A DNA stretch of 64,000 nt, from assembly GCA_030734395.1 (NCBI GenBank), contig JAUZTG010000029.1, positions 5,456,001 to 5,520,000 on the forward strand. Direction: 5' to 3'. A program made the position numbers and the translations under genes. Shown here piece after piece: positions 32,285 through 44,039 of this stretch (within the stretch, counting starts at the first letter, position 1; each line of letters starts with the position of its first letter). The notes beneath the pieces are model-generated. The model did no database searches, was not told where the DNA came from, and was given only the letters and a program-made list of their open reading frames with translations. The stretch comes from Sarocladium kiliense. Its lineage: Eukaryota; Ascomycota; Sordariomycetes; Hypocreales; Sarocladiaceae.

Positions 32285-35080
32285 TCAAAGTCCTAGACCT
32301 CTGCCACCACGAGTCCACCTGTACAGTGATAGTGCCCGGCGTCTTGCCTTCTGCTCTTCCCTCTCAGCCATCCCCGAACCACGGACGCTGTAAAGTGTCG
32401 ATCGCAGCACCTTGCGGAAGTACTTCTGAAAGTCCGTGTTCAACGTCACGACGCAGACTATTGGACGACGGTTAGTTCGAGTGTACGGGGCAAATGATAC
32501 GAAGCGGCCCAGGCTCACCTTCATGTGCCCTGATGATCGTCTCGCAGGCAGCCTCGACCGACTCGTTCTGGCCCACCTGGGGCATCCTGTCCGCAAATAG
32601 TAACAAGATGAAGCTACCTTGCAGGAGGTATATGCCGAATAGATACGGCATGAACGTCAATTCTGGGTCCAGTTGCAGGATGGTCGACACAGCTTGTGAC
32701 GCCGCAATCGCATGAGTCGCACAGTTATTGAATCGTTGTGATGTGATCCAATCACTGCTATCATCCAACATAGAGATCGCATCCCACTGTCCGTGAAGTA
32801 GTACATGAAGAACGTGCAGTATGTGCGTGCTGTAAGATCTCACAAGCTGCTCTCGTGAGAGCTCCGCCGCGCGTGCTTGGGGCTGTTCTGCCGCGAAGGC
32901 CATAGGAAGATGGTTTCCATCTGCGAGCCTGTCAAGGCTTCGTTCGCAATCCTCAAGAAGCTTGGTGATAGCCATGACAGCAGGAGTATCGTCCAGTCCG
33001 AGGCGCGGATGCTGCTTGCGGTGATGCACTTCGATGATGTCGCCAAGGATGGCCATAAGAGGGAGGAAGAACTCAAAGAAGGATGTCCCTGTGACGAGAA
33101 CAGGAGGGCCGAGAACCCGAGGCGGCAATTCGTGTTGCGGAATAACGTCGAGGTTCTCCCAGACAGCTTCTGGCAATGGCGCTGAAACCATCAGTCAACG
33201 TCCATGACACTTTCGAGCACAACTTACTGAAGACCTCGCAATATGAGTCCGGGATCGAGATGACCTTGTTGAATGACAAGGCCATATGGCGATCCAACGA
33301 GAACAACAACCAAAACACCCTCCTCCGCTCTTCTCTAGCTTCTTGTACAGCTTGATATGACGAATCATTCTCGTGTCTTCTGCAAGCACATAGCGGATTC
33401 GAGCAAGCTGACATGCCCAGCTCTGCACAAGGCTCATCTTCGCGATGGAGTTTCAAAGATAATGCCAGACGTTGCGCTTTGCTCCACCATTTCGTGGCGT
33501 CGCTCTTAAAGTCGCCGCCTGAAACTGTGATGAGAAGAAGGATATATGCGAGAACGTCGTCAAGGATACCGGCGGGCTCGCTGGTGAGGGTGACTTCGGG
33601 TACGGATGGTGGAGTGGGAAGATGAACGTGTCGCTCCTCAGCAAGACCCCCTGAGCAAAGTTAGCAATGTGCCGGACTCAAGGTCAGAATTTTATTCCCA
33701 TACATTGAGTTCTGCGCCATCTATCCGGATCTCGCTCCGATATCAGGGCCATTGCCAAGTCATATAGCTCGTTGAGCACCTTCGCTCTAGAAGACGGGAC
33801 ATTTAGGGCCATAATGTCTGCTGTCTGAGCTGCAGACCAAAGCATTACGGTCAGCAAGGCAGGCGACGTCTTTCTTGGATGTGTTGGATGCAAGATGGAC
33901 TTTTTACGGAATATGCGGGTGAGGATGTACGGTGATGCGCATCGAAAGAGGCTCGATCCTGGGTCTGTGAGGTATACATCCAACAGATCACATGCAACCG
34001 GCGCAGGCATGATCTTCCGGATGAATGGTAGGACTGGTTCAAGAAACTTGTACCGGCATTCGGTCGAATGCGGTCGTAAGAAGTGCGATGGTCTCTGCGC
34101 ATCCAGAACGGAAGGGTCGGTCGCCCCCGCTGAGGTGCTGAAAGATCCCCGATACCGTCCATTCGCAGCTTGTGCGCCTGTAGTTTCTCGTTCGTAATGC
34201 CCATCGACCATCGTGTGTCCAGGCATAGCGAAGTTCCCCGGCGATGGCTGTCCAATGCTCTCATCGGACATGAGCACTGCCGAGTCGCCCATGGAGCTGT
34301 TGATCCGTACAAAGCTATCATCGTAAGACCGGAATCCAGGCGTTTCGACTGACGTTGGCTCGATCTGGGAACCTAGATGTTGGCGGGCCGGCATAGTGAC
34401 GGACATGGAGTTGCGATGGGTAGGTGGTGGTGGGACATGTGCCGACCTCGGCGGTTGCTCTTCGTGTGCCATGTTCTGGTTCAATATGACTCCGTCCTCA
34501 GCGAGCTTCATCGGATAGAGGCCTCTCGTAGACAGAAGGTTCGAGGAGGCGGGAACGAGGGAATGTAGCGAGGGGAGGTCCTCGCGTGGGCTGTCTTGTG
34601 TGTGCTGCGAGTCTGACCAGTTCTTCGATTGCTGATGTTGAGACTGTTGCTGCTGCTGCTGCTGCTGTCGCTGCTGTCCATTCGTAGTCATAGAAGCTGG
34701 GAGTCTTCCTCTCTTTTTGACTTGGCGATTATAGCGACAAGTATAACCATAGTCTATCTCGGTCAGCTCAGAGCATCAAAAGAGAGTATTGGTCGCATAG
34801 AGTCGAGATGGCTGCGCATACCTTTGCAGCGCCGACATGGGCTTTGCATTCTCAGCAATCTTCCTCTTTGTCATTCGCGGAGCTTTGAGACTTACCACTC
34901 GCCGTCGCATCGGGTTCGCGATATCGAGCACTTGTCGCATGCGCGTCTGGTGCGTTTACGTGGCCGTGCATGCTCTGACCTCGCCTCTTCGGCAGCAGGG
35001 TCAATGTCTCTATCAGAATCTTGCTCGAGCCCAGTCTCGTCCAGGCTCGAAACTGGGGAGGTGTCGTCTGGTTGCCCCAT
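32285..35080 (-). CDS. XlnR/AraR-family Zn2Cys6 transcription activator
   Basis: Nuclear activator of 837 aa. Exons: 35080-34896, 34841-34822, 34753-33704, 33650-33228, 33181-32519 and 32457-32285; introns 54, 68, 53, 46 and 61 bases, all in phase. The zinc cluster is CDKCSISRTRC...CRRCKDYGYTC (Cys48, 51, 58, 64, 67, 74) and is split by two introns around a 20-base exon; the splice also makes residue 62 a seventh Cys. A basic KKRGRLP follows, then a Gln-rich stretch (residues 95-110). From about residue 290 the sequence follows the XlnR family closely: DVYLTDPGSSLFRCASPYIL, WWSKAQRLALSLKL, FFEFFLPLMAILGDIIEVHH, YLFGIYLLQGSFILLLFADR, FRKVLRSTLYSVRG, ending SLYRWTRGGRGLGL. XlnR and AraR control xylanase, cellulase and pentose genes. 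The zinc-cluster sequence differs from XlnR proper, so a paralog is likely. Confidence 0.9.
34648..34667. repeat. TGC/CAG trinucleotide repeat (poly-Gln)
   Basis: Six and two-thirds uninterrupted TGC units inside exon 3 of the XlnR-like gene. With flanking CAG/CAA codons they encode the Gln-rich stretch next to the zinc cluster, so length may vary between strains. Confidence 0.8.
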
Positions 35081-35962
35081 TGCGGTTCTTGGAGGTGGCA
35101 GATCAACGGCTGCTTAGCTGTAGATTGTCGATTGTTGAGAGTCGAAGTTCTCGAATTCGAGCGTTCAACACAAGCTCTTCATTGAGTTTCCTGGGCAGGA
35201 AACTCAAAATGGGTCAAGAGTTCGAAGAGTAGAGATGGCTACCAGAAGATTGAGTGCTGGCGCATTCCAGCCCTCGCATATGACCCCAGAGCCCCAGCTG
35301 CTCATGCACCTTTCAGCTAGTTCCCTCAATATACGGACGAACCAAGAAGCTTCTCTGCCTGAACTCTGCGGGGAACGCTCAAGCCAAACGAGAAGTCAGG
35401 GTTTTGATGCCCGTCCTATTCCACAAAGGGCAATGGAATTGGAGCGCCAGCCTCCGCACCAACACCTCCTCCAAGCCGGGGGGTACTTTCTAGGATAAAT
35501 TAAGTGGGAAATGTTACGCCTGCGGTTGTTCTTCCCCGCAAGGACTTTACCCGACGGTCTTTACCCTGAAATTCTGCGTTGGGGGGGGGGGGGGCCTTGC
35601 GCCATACTTGGTGGAAATAACCGAGATGGGCGAGTTTTATCTAGCCTGAACCAAGGTTTAAGCCGATCAGTGAGGATTGGGGCCAGCGATCGTCATCAAG
35701 CCTCGGTCGAATGTGAAGCCATCAATTGTGTCGCTGGCTATGAACCTATGAACTTCAGGCTGTAGCCACCAGGACTGGCTGAGCAAATAAGACAGCTTCT
35801 GTTCCAAACACCAAGTGAAGGATGCAGGTGAACGCATAGTTTGATGATGAAACTCTCCTCGTGTACCACAGCGAACAATGGCTGTATGTAAGATACCCAT
35901 GCCAAGACAATTGCCCGTCCCTTTCTGATGATGCACTCCGTGATCTACCCCCCGTGCCCTAC
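35081..35962. other. Promoter region of XlnR-like gene
   Basis: Contains the XlnR-like gene's upstream sequence and the 3' flank of the SDR gene, plus a run of fourteen G (listed separately). No gene recognised. Confidence 0.5.
35581..35594 (+). repeat. Homopolymer of 14 G
   Basis: Fourteen consecutive G, about 500 bases upstream of the XlnR-like start codon. A run of this length is prone to slippage and sequencing error, so the exact count is uncertain. Confidence 0.85.
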
Positions 35963-36945
35963 CTAATACCATGCGCCATCAACATTGTACACACTGCCAC
36001 TGACAAATGTGCTCTCCGGTCCAAGCAAGAAGCAAATCACACTGGCAGTCTCCTCGACTGTTCCATGTCTCCTAAAGGCGGTCGGCTCCTTGAACGGGTC
36101 GTCCTTGGAGATGCCTCGGAAGTCCCATTCCTTCTGCATCAAGGCTGTGTATATCGACCCGGGGGCCACGGCGTTGACGCGGATCTCTCGGTCGCCGTTT
36201 TCTAAGGCGGCGGCTTTGGTGAGGGCGACGATGCCGTGCTTGCTGGCATCATAGGACGCATGTCGCGGAAATCCTGGCGCAATTTTAGTTATGATTCGTC
36301 CTGCTAGTCATGGAACATACCTTTGACTCCGTGAATGCTTGTGATGTTGACGATCGAGCCTCGGTCAACAATGTTGCGCAGCTGTGCTCGCATACAATAC
36401 ATCGTCCCCGTCAGGTTCACCCCAATAATCTTGTCCCACTCGCTGTCCTCGAGATCCTTCACAGGGGTGACACCGTGTGACTTTCCAATCACCCCGGCTG
36501 AGTTGCATGCTCCATCTAATCTGCCGTGCTCCTTGACAATTGACGCAACCCAAGCATCAACTTGTTCCCTCTTCGAGACGTCCACCTCAGTGATCATAAA
36601 GGGCACACCCTTCTCGGTAAAGTACCCGCGCGTCACCTCCATAGCCTTGGGGTCAATATCGGCGATACAGGGCGTCGCACCTCGCTCTGAGAGCATCTTC
36701 GCGGTCGCAAGCCCGATCCCCGAAGCACCGCCGGTAATGCCATACACCTTGCCTGCGAGAGGCTGAGAACTCGAAGTCGGGACGGCATCTGTGCTAGACG
36801 GTCCGATATTGCCATTGGTAGCCATAGCGGTGACCACGGGAGCCGCCTTCAGCGGCTGCGGTTGCTCCTGCTGATCCGAGCTCGAAGTTGTCGAAGTCTT
36901 TTCAGGAGATTTACTCTTGCGTCTACTGGAGATGGAGTGTCCCAT
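35963..36945 (-). CDS. SDR-family oxidoreductase
   Basis: Classical short-chain dehydrogenase of 311 aa from exons 36945-36321 and 36273-35963; the 47-base intron closes in phase. The start is the first in-frame ATG. The cofactor motif is GITGGASGIGLA, then CNSAGVI (in place of NNAG), the catalytic Ser in NITSIHG, and the Tyr/Lys pair in SYDASKHG. PGSIYTALM follows the active site. An unusual 75-residue N-terminal tail begins MGHSISSRRKSKSPEK, which fits the N-myristoylation pattern (Gly2, Ser6, basic residues after), then continues Ser/Thr/Gln-rich until the Rossmann fold. NAD(H) or NADP(H) preference and substrate unknown. Confidence 0.88.
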
Positions 36946-39900
36946 GCTCTGGAGTTCCGGGTTGTATTGGACGTGGGGTATGCGATGACGCGGGGTCGCT
37001 CGGGGCCGAATTGCAATCACCAAGCGGGAAGATGGGCTGGCGTTCTCAACTGATATGAAGGAAATAAAAGAAAGACTCGATTCCCAGCATGGAGTTTCTG
37101 TGTAAAGTCTCGGCACTATCTTGATCTTTATACCACGCCGGCAAACGTGCTGCTCCGCTCGCTACATCTTGGTCCGACCGAAGAGTGAGACGAGCTCCAT
37201 CTCCAACGGCACCGTTCGTCTTTGCCTTCGAAACCTTGGGTCGATATCACCCGAGCGGAAGCGGGGATCTCTATCCTTTACGCGGCTTTCGGAGCGACTG
37301 TGATGGGGAGACAGAGGGACGGTCTTTACTGCCGTCTGGTTCGCTGGAGATGGAAGAACGCGGGTTTAATGTGGGGGAGTCCGTGAGATCCGACGGTAAA
37401 TTGGGAACCCACATGGAAGGTCGGAGCATCGCGTCGCTATCAGAGCGGCGCGATGACAAGTGGAAACATATTGACAAGCCCCCGAGTAATAGTCGGTGTT
37501 CCTGATCTTGCGTCTGCAAATTGGGCATGCGTCAGTGTTGGCTATGTTCCTCAGAGGTGGATTGATAGGCTCCTAGTTGCAAAGCGGTTTACTTGGTATA
37601 AGCCGCTGCCCAACCGTCAGATATAGAGTTCAATGGTCCCCCATTCTCGAGAGTTGCGCTTTTCCTGCTCAATGAAGGCCATTCCAGCAGAGCCTCCGTA
37701 GCATTTTTCTGCTGTTGAAGAACATGAGGCTGATGCTACCAGCCAAGTATCGCTAGAAGGGATGACGGCTCTTGCGTGACATCATTGCATTGTGCCTCTA
37801 GGGCACCAGCGACACCCAAGATCCAGGGATGAAGGAGAGCAGAGCCTCTTGCGGTGGAGAAATGGTGTCAAATCCAGAGCTCGAGATTAAGCAGAAGGAG
37901 TAATGGAAGACTCTTCAAAGCAATGGTCGTTGACAACTTCTGGTGAGTGTTTCTTCGTCATTCGACAAGAAGGCTTGTATAGTCTCGGAGTAGTGATGGC
38001 AGGACGTTGACTGCGATAGTGTTGTTGCTACTTTTTTAACGAAACACCGTCAGCGAGTCATCTGCGCGTTCGAGCTGCTGTTCTGTTCGAGGGCAATTTG
38101 AACCAGAGTGCGATCAGACGCATTAGCGGTTTACGGCCAGGTACTCATGTTGCTTGCTGGTGCACGCTTCCTGTCTGCTCGAGTCTTATTGGCTTAGAGG
38201 CTCCGTGGTTCAGTGTATTTGCTGAAACTCGCTGCCAGTGAAGTCGACTACATAGGCCCTTTCTGAGGTGGATCCAAGAATAGACGGATACCTTGCCATC
38301 TCAACGAAAGACATTATCGTGGGCACCAACGCCGGTGACCGTTGTAACAAAGAGGATTGGCCTAATCCAATGCTCACTGGGACCTGGACTTTTCAGCAGA
38401 GACTGTGTTTTTCTTTGGTATTATACCTGGTACGTCGAGTCGACGTACTCTGCTGAGAGAACCATCGGTCGCACCCTCCGGAGAAATGCTTCGTTGTCCG
38501 AGGAGATCTTCTCTGTGGCTTGGCACATCATCTTCTGCGCAGCCAACGTTCAAATCCATGACTTATTGACTCTACATCTCACTCCCTTATTATTCGATAG
38601 CGCGCCTCCTACTGCGCAGCTGCTTCTATCGAGAGTGTTTTACGTGCTATTCGACACCTTATGATAACTAGAGCAATGACTGCCACGACAGCTCGTCTCG
38701 GCACTCATGTAATAATTATAACTGAATGAAAGATTTCCAACGGCCGATCACAGGTAAAACGGCCGAAATATGTGTCTCAGGCCACATACAATCTGTAAGT
38801 TGAGCATAGGGCTCATCGCAGACGCCTAGATTCGAGACGACGGAATCAGAGAGAGAGTCAAGGAACAGCAACAGGGGCTAATAGAGAATGCGACTTTGCC
38901 TCAGCTGTTTGTGTACTCAGACGAATCACTGCTCGACTACAGGCACCGTTTAGTTTATGGCAAGAGAGCTTAGGTGAATTCGATTACAGTGAAGCTTAAA
39001 TGTATTGAATCGTGGGAAGCATTGTCTAATATAAGTCAGGAAAAGGCAAGTTGGGCAATAACCCTTACATTATCGACTTGAGATATGGTAACGAGAAGTC
39101 TGGGTTATGTAGGTCGACCAACGAAACTAAATTGGATTCATTTCGCTGAAGCTGGTGAGCACGGCCTAAGCGCTGTGGATTTTCTTCTTGGACGCAATGA
39201 ACCCAAACGAACATGCCCAGTGTAGTCTGGCTCAGCAGCGTGCGTAAAATGAACTCAGACGCGCTTAGTTGGGAATAGACTCTGCGCAGCGACTGACGGC
39301 CCAGAGAGCTGACAGAGGACACGGCAACCTCACTTCCATCTCATTCCACCATCGCCGTTGCTAGTCCAAAGACAGGATCACATGCCATGGCTCCTCCCAC
39401 CCCAATCGACACTGGGTGAAACCTTGCGCCGGTCTGCCTTCCCCTCCGGCTGGGGTCGTAGTGCTGTGCATTGATTGGGCAGCAGGGCATTGGATCGACC
39501 TGACCGTGACGCAGAAGGTTGCCCCGCACAGTGTCGAAGTCTGTTTAGGCACGAAATTGAGGAGAGAGACAGCGGCCGGGGGGATGAGACTGCTGTGGGA
39601 GAGGGGTGGTGTGCTGGCCTGCGTGGCTGTTGGAGGGCTGCGACAGGCGAAGCTGAGTCTAACTATGGCTCGCACAGGGCAATCTGTCACTGGTGTCCAG
39701 CGACTCTGCAGCGATTCCAACGCTTCTGAAGAGGCGCCACCGCGCTGTATCACCCTCTGAAGACATCTCACGTCCTCCCGATTATGATGAATACATCGCC
39801 GTTTGCCTCACCTAGGTGAGCCACCGCTACGATCAATCAGGGTTCCGGGTCCAGGCCCGCTGAGCAAGGCACAGGAGGGGCGTCCAGCGGGGCAAACCAG

Positions 39901-41164
39901 CTCTCAGGGCAATACCAAGCATTTCAATTGCCCTCCGTCTCTCAGAAACACGAGACATGACACCCCTGTAATTCCATGAATCCCACTGCAAATCGCCCAG
40001 TCTCAGCAGTTATCTCTGTCTCTGGGGCTCACTGAACGCTCCACCGCCTGTCATAGCGCCATCCGGGGAAGTGGGCCGCTGGAGTCTGGGGGAGGGGCCG
40101 CGGTCGGCGGGGGACCACAGTGGCCCCCGTACTTGACGACGACAACAGAAAGGATAGGAATCTCAATTGAGAAAAACAATGATGCCAGCGAATATAAGCA
40201 ACTTGGGAGCGAGCATCACAATGCACGGGGTTTTGGGGCTCTGCGGCTCGGGAGTTTAGAGCTTCAGTCGCCAGTGAACTGGACAGTGTGAGAAGAGGGT
40301 GTGGTGCACAGGCGGGCAAGGGCATGCTGCAGGGGCGGGACGGAATGGTGGTGTGTTGGCGGTGCTGGTGCTGCGAGTCAATCACCACCATGTTACTGTT
40401 GTTGACAGCGTTGCAGGAGTATGCACTGTGCTGACGACGGAGGATTCGGTGGTGATGACTCGTCGGAAGAATCAAACGAGTGAGTCTGGAGACATTGATG
40501 CTGAGAAGGACTCGATCGTACAGCAGAGGTAGAGTAGTATTGTCCTCTCTGCAAGTCAGGATCAATTGAATAACCACCTAGAAACAGTTGTCAAGCACAG
40601 AATCTCATTCTCTCATCTACATATCCCGCCAGTCTCATGCGTACAGTGCGCATCTAGACTTTCGGTGGCTTACCGCAAGCGTCGCACATCGGGGTCACGC
40701 CGCCCATTCGTCGCGCCCATCCAATCAATACCACTCTGCGACTGTTGCTAGATACCTTACGGCGCACAGGCTGTTGCTCGCGGGCTGTGTAGATCACTGA
40801 TGATGCGTCCTGGGCGTGATGGGGTGGTGTGGTCGCCCCCTTGCTTCCCCGCACGTTTGTGTGCTGCTTCATATATAAGCACTTGAGAGGTGGTGTCACC
40901 CAGTCACGGGCTTGTTCTCTCTGTCCTCATCATCTTGTCTCTCCAGTACTCATCGCATTCATCATCAAGTCATCGGCATCTGCACTATTGTCGAATCGTC
41001 AAGTGGTTGATTGAAGAGAACTCGACACCACATCTCGTCACTACCGGTTTTCACCTACACGACCCGTACGTGCATCCATCTCGCCACCCCCTCCCTCGCT
41101 TGTATTGACCTCGCCTCGCAGTATCTACCGTTCTTCATCACAAACATATCCAAATCATCTCACA
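36946..41164. other. 4.2 kb region without recognised protein genes
   Basis: Open frames are short and unconvincing (longest about 182 codons on the minus strand at 40029-40577, with no known match). I see no transposon, RNA gene or long repeat. The last 300 bases contain the promoter of the gene at 41165 (TATA box at 40872). Confidence 0.45.
40872..40879 (+). promoter_or_regulatory. TATA box (TATATAAG)
   Basis: Strong TATA match about 290 bases before the ATG at 41165, followed by a C/T-rich stretch. It suggests a long, possibly intron-containing leader for the small protein gene. Confidence 0.55.
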
Positions 41165-41524
41165 ATGCCTCGCGTCGTCCCCCGTCTTCCCAAGGCCAAG
41201 GCTTCCGAGGTTGCCGTCATCGGTGCCGCCGGCGTCGGTGTGCTCGCTCCTCTCTACATGATGATGCCCGGTGCCGAAGACAAGCTCGCCAACCAGACCG
41301 CAAAGTGGGCACCCCGTTGGGAGCGCCAGACTGAGATCTGGGCACCGAGGTGGGAGAAGAACATTCAGCGTGTCGAGCCGCCAGTCTCAGCCGCAGTGCA
41401 GCGTCTCGAGCAGAAGCTGCCGCTAGAGAGGATGGCAAAGGGTGTTGACTCTGGTATTCGGTCTGGTATTGCAAAGTTCAACCCACCACCAAAGGACGCA
41501 AAGCTGCCCGAGGTTAAGGCATAG
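41165..41524 (+). CDS. Small conserved-looking protein with one hydrophobic segment
   Basis: 119 aa, single exon, starting MPRVVPRLPKAK after a CACA-ATG context that suits fungal initiation. A hydrophobic stretch (VAVIGAAGVGVLAPLYMMM, residues 16-34) could span a membrane. It is followed by an 11-residue tandem repeat, each unit with WAPRWE (residues 48-53 and 59-64), then an amphipathic part (VQRLEQKLPLERMAKG) and a Lys/Pro-rich tail. Codons favour C in third position and a TATA box stands upstream, so it is probably well expressed. The basic N-terminus plus one helix could suit a mitochondrial or ER membrane location. No function known to me. Confidence 0.7.
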   Translation: MPRVVPRLPKAKASEVAVIGAAGVGVLAPLYMMMPGAEDKLANQTAKWAPRWERQTEIWAPRWEKNIQRVEPPVSAAVQRLEQKLPLERMAKGVDSGIRSGIAKFNPPPKDAKLPEVKA

Positions 41525-42835
41525 GTCGAATATGGGATGGGGTTGCTTGTGAGGACCCGAAAGCTCCGGGAGCAGCGGATGGCTTAGACTATACGATAGC
41601 TGAGAGCTTCTTTGTCGAACAGCAGACAACATAAAGTAGACACAAAGAATGGACGGTCTACTCAAAACGCTCTTAGTGTCACATTCATGTCATGGCTTGT
41701 TCGTTATCTTATCCCACTGAAGCGGATAGCGAGCAACACCTACGCCCTCAACATCGGCGCCTTGGTCTCAGATCCTATACGAAGTACCGAGAATTTCCAA
41801 TGGAGACTATACACCAGACTGTATCTGACCATCTATGCACCGATACGAAGGGCGTCAATTGGGTATGCGTGTTTTAAGGCCCATCCTGGTGAGCTCCTAG
41901 AAAACAACAAACTCGAAACCGCGTGTGTAGCCTGCGTTTACGTGAACCTAGTATGTCTCTAGTTAAAATTATCTGTAACTTGAAGAATATGACGCCATAT
42001 TTTTATTCGATCCAGATACGACGGCTCACATCTGTCAAAGATCCTGAGTTGCGTCTTCAAACAACACTGGAAGAGACCGTCTAGGGTAGGAAGACGCACG
42101 TGGATGGTGAAGTTGAGCTGGCGGTTCAAGGTGCGGATGCGTGATGACAAACAACAGCCTTCTTTCAAATCCTTAATGGCTTTTGCAGTTGTTTCAGAAC
42201 TATATGAGAACGGCCAGTGGAGCATGGCGTCCGTATGTGATACCGCATCTCCGGCGTGCATGATGGGTGAGTTACGCATCGCGATGATCACATGTGATGA
42301 TAGGTTCGCACAACAAGTCGCACTGCCAAGAATGCATTATGCCCTACCGAAGACAAATGGACCCGAGTCGCTGATATTCTGAAGGTCTTTCTATTCATAA
42401 ACTTACATGTATCGTCAGCTTCACAACTTCCAACCCCGGGTTCTGCGTATCCTTCCCAGCCCTTGCATCACGGCAGGCTATCATTCTCCGCCATTTAGCG
42501 GCGACAACCCCACAAAGCGCCGGGCGGCTCCTCATACCCGGTGGGCACAGGGCTCTCGGACTCTCGCTTTACGGGAGCTGAAGAACCCCGAATGAGCACT
42601 CTAGCTTCTTGAGAAATGGTCGTTGGGCTGGGGCCTGGAATCCAGGTTCCTGTCCGGGAGTGTCGGTGGGGAGGACGCGCAGATGAGAGGCGGCGGGAAG
42701 AGTTTAGGTCCCTGTTTAAAGCTAGAGGACGCGCCGCATTGTTCTAGCTCTTGTGAAGCTGCCATTGACAGCTACCTTGCTAAGTACCCAGAGCTTCAGA
42801 ACCGTGACAGAGACCTACCTCACAGCAGGTTCAAC
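41525..42835. other. Intergenic
   Basis: 3' flank of the small gene and promoter of the SDR at 42836. No gene recognised. Confidence 0.5.
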
Positions 42836-43767
42836 ATGGCTGCTCAATTGCTTAAGGGCACAGCCTTCATCACCGGTGCTGCATCAGGTATGTCCACGAG
42901 AGCTTCAACGAGACCAGCATCCATACCAGACCTCACATGTCTAACGGAGTACAGGCATTGGTCAGGCCACGGCAATCGCTTTCGCTCGCCATGGCATCAC
43001 CAAACTCGCTCTCGCCGACGTCAACTTCCAGGCCCTTCAAGCTTCCAATGCTGATCTCAAGAAGAACTTCCCCAACGTCGAGATCCTGGACCTGCAAATG
43101 GACGTCCGTAAAACAGCTGAGGTGAAGCGTGGCATTGCGGAGACAGTGCAGCGATTTGGGCGACTAGATGTAGCGCTGAACAACGCGGGACTCGGCGGAA
43201 CTGGCAGGCAAACGCATGAGACTGAGGAGGAAGAGTGGGACATGGTGATTGATGTTGACCTGAATGGCGTAAGGAGGTGCCAGCGGGAGGAAATTGCCGT
43301 GATGCTGAAGCAAGAGTGCGTCCTAGTTCTGAACCTCATTTATTGGAGAATCTCACAACTAACTTCATCCCAGGAATCTCGGCCCTCGCGAAGGCCGCGG
43401 CCGCATCATCAACGTCGCAAGTATGTATGGGATCGTCGCCCCCTGCGGCACCATGCACCACACAGCCTACGCAGCCGCCAAACACGGCGTCATGGGCCTC
43501 ACAAAAGGCGATGCAAACTCCTACGGCGGCGAGCACGCCATTCGCATCAACGCCATATGCCCTGGCTATGTGGAGACGCCGTTGCTGACGAAGGCGATGG
43601 CTGCGGATGGGGATAGTCCGCTTGCGTTGGATATTCGCAGGACGCCTTTGAAGAGGATGTGTAAAATGGATGAGATTGCAGACGCAATTGTGTTTTTGGC
43701 GTCACCGATGAGTAGCTTCATGCAAGGGGCTGGGCTGATTGCTGACGGTGGCTTCACTACGAATTAA
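42836..43767 (+). CDS. SDR-family oxidoreductase
   Basis: Classical SDR of 268 aa from exons 42836-42887, 42955-43315 and 43374-43767; introns 67 and 58 bases (second donor GTGCGT) close in phase. Motifs: FITGAASGIGQATA (cofactor), NNAGLGG, the catalytic Ser in NVASMYG, the Tyr/Lys pair in TAYAAAKHG, then CPGYVETPL and the C-terminal GGFTTN. The Asp in ALADVN after the second strand suggests NAD rather than NADP preference. No targeting signal at either end. It lies next to, and converges with, a large Zn2Cys6 regulator. Substrate unknown; family members act on secondary alcohols, sugars and 3-oxoacyl compounds. Confidence 0.92.
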
Positions 43768-44039
43768 GGCTTCAGAGGGGACATGGTGAGCGAGAGGAAA
43801 GGAAGATTCTGTGTGTTGTAACACACGCAATCGTTCACTGATCAAGCTATCATGATAATCAAGAGGTATTGAAAGAGCGAAGACATAGGAAGTTTGCTTC
43901 AATCCAGTCAGTTCCCATTGGCAATATCCAAACACCCAAAGCGCCAGCGCCCAATGTCGTCGGCAATTACAAAATCGTACGCTCACATCATAGATCCAAT
44001 TTCCCCTTTTGTTTACGGCACCTGTCGTCTTCACAAAGC

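Noticed and set aside
38195..38245. tRNA-like GGCTCCGTGGTTCAGTG
   Set aside because: No matching acceptor stem or T-arm follows at the required distance.
39361..39771. Open frames on both strands around 39.4-39.8 kb
   Set aside because: Overlapping frames on opposite strands, Ser/Thr/Pro-rich or Gly/Arg-rich, with no motif or splice context.
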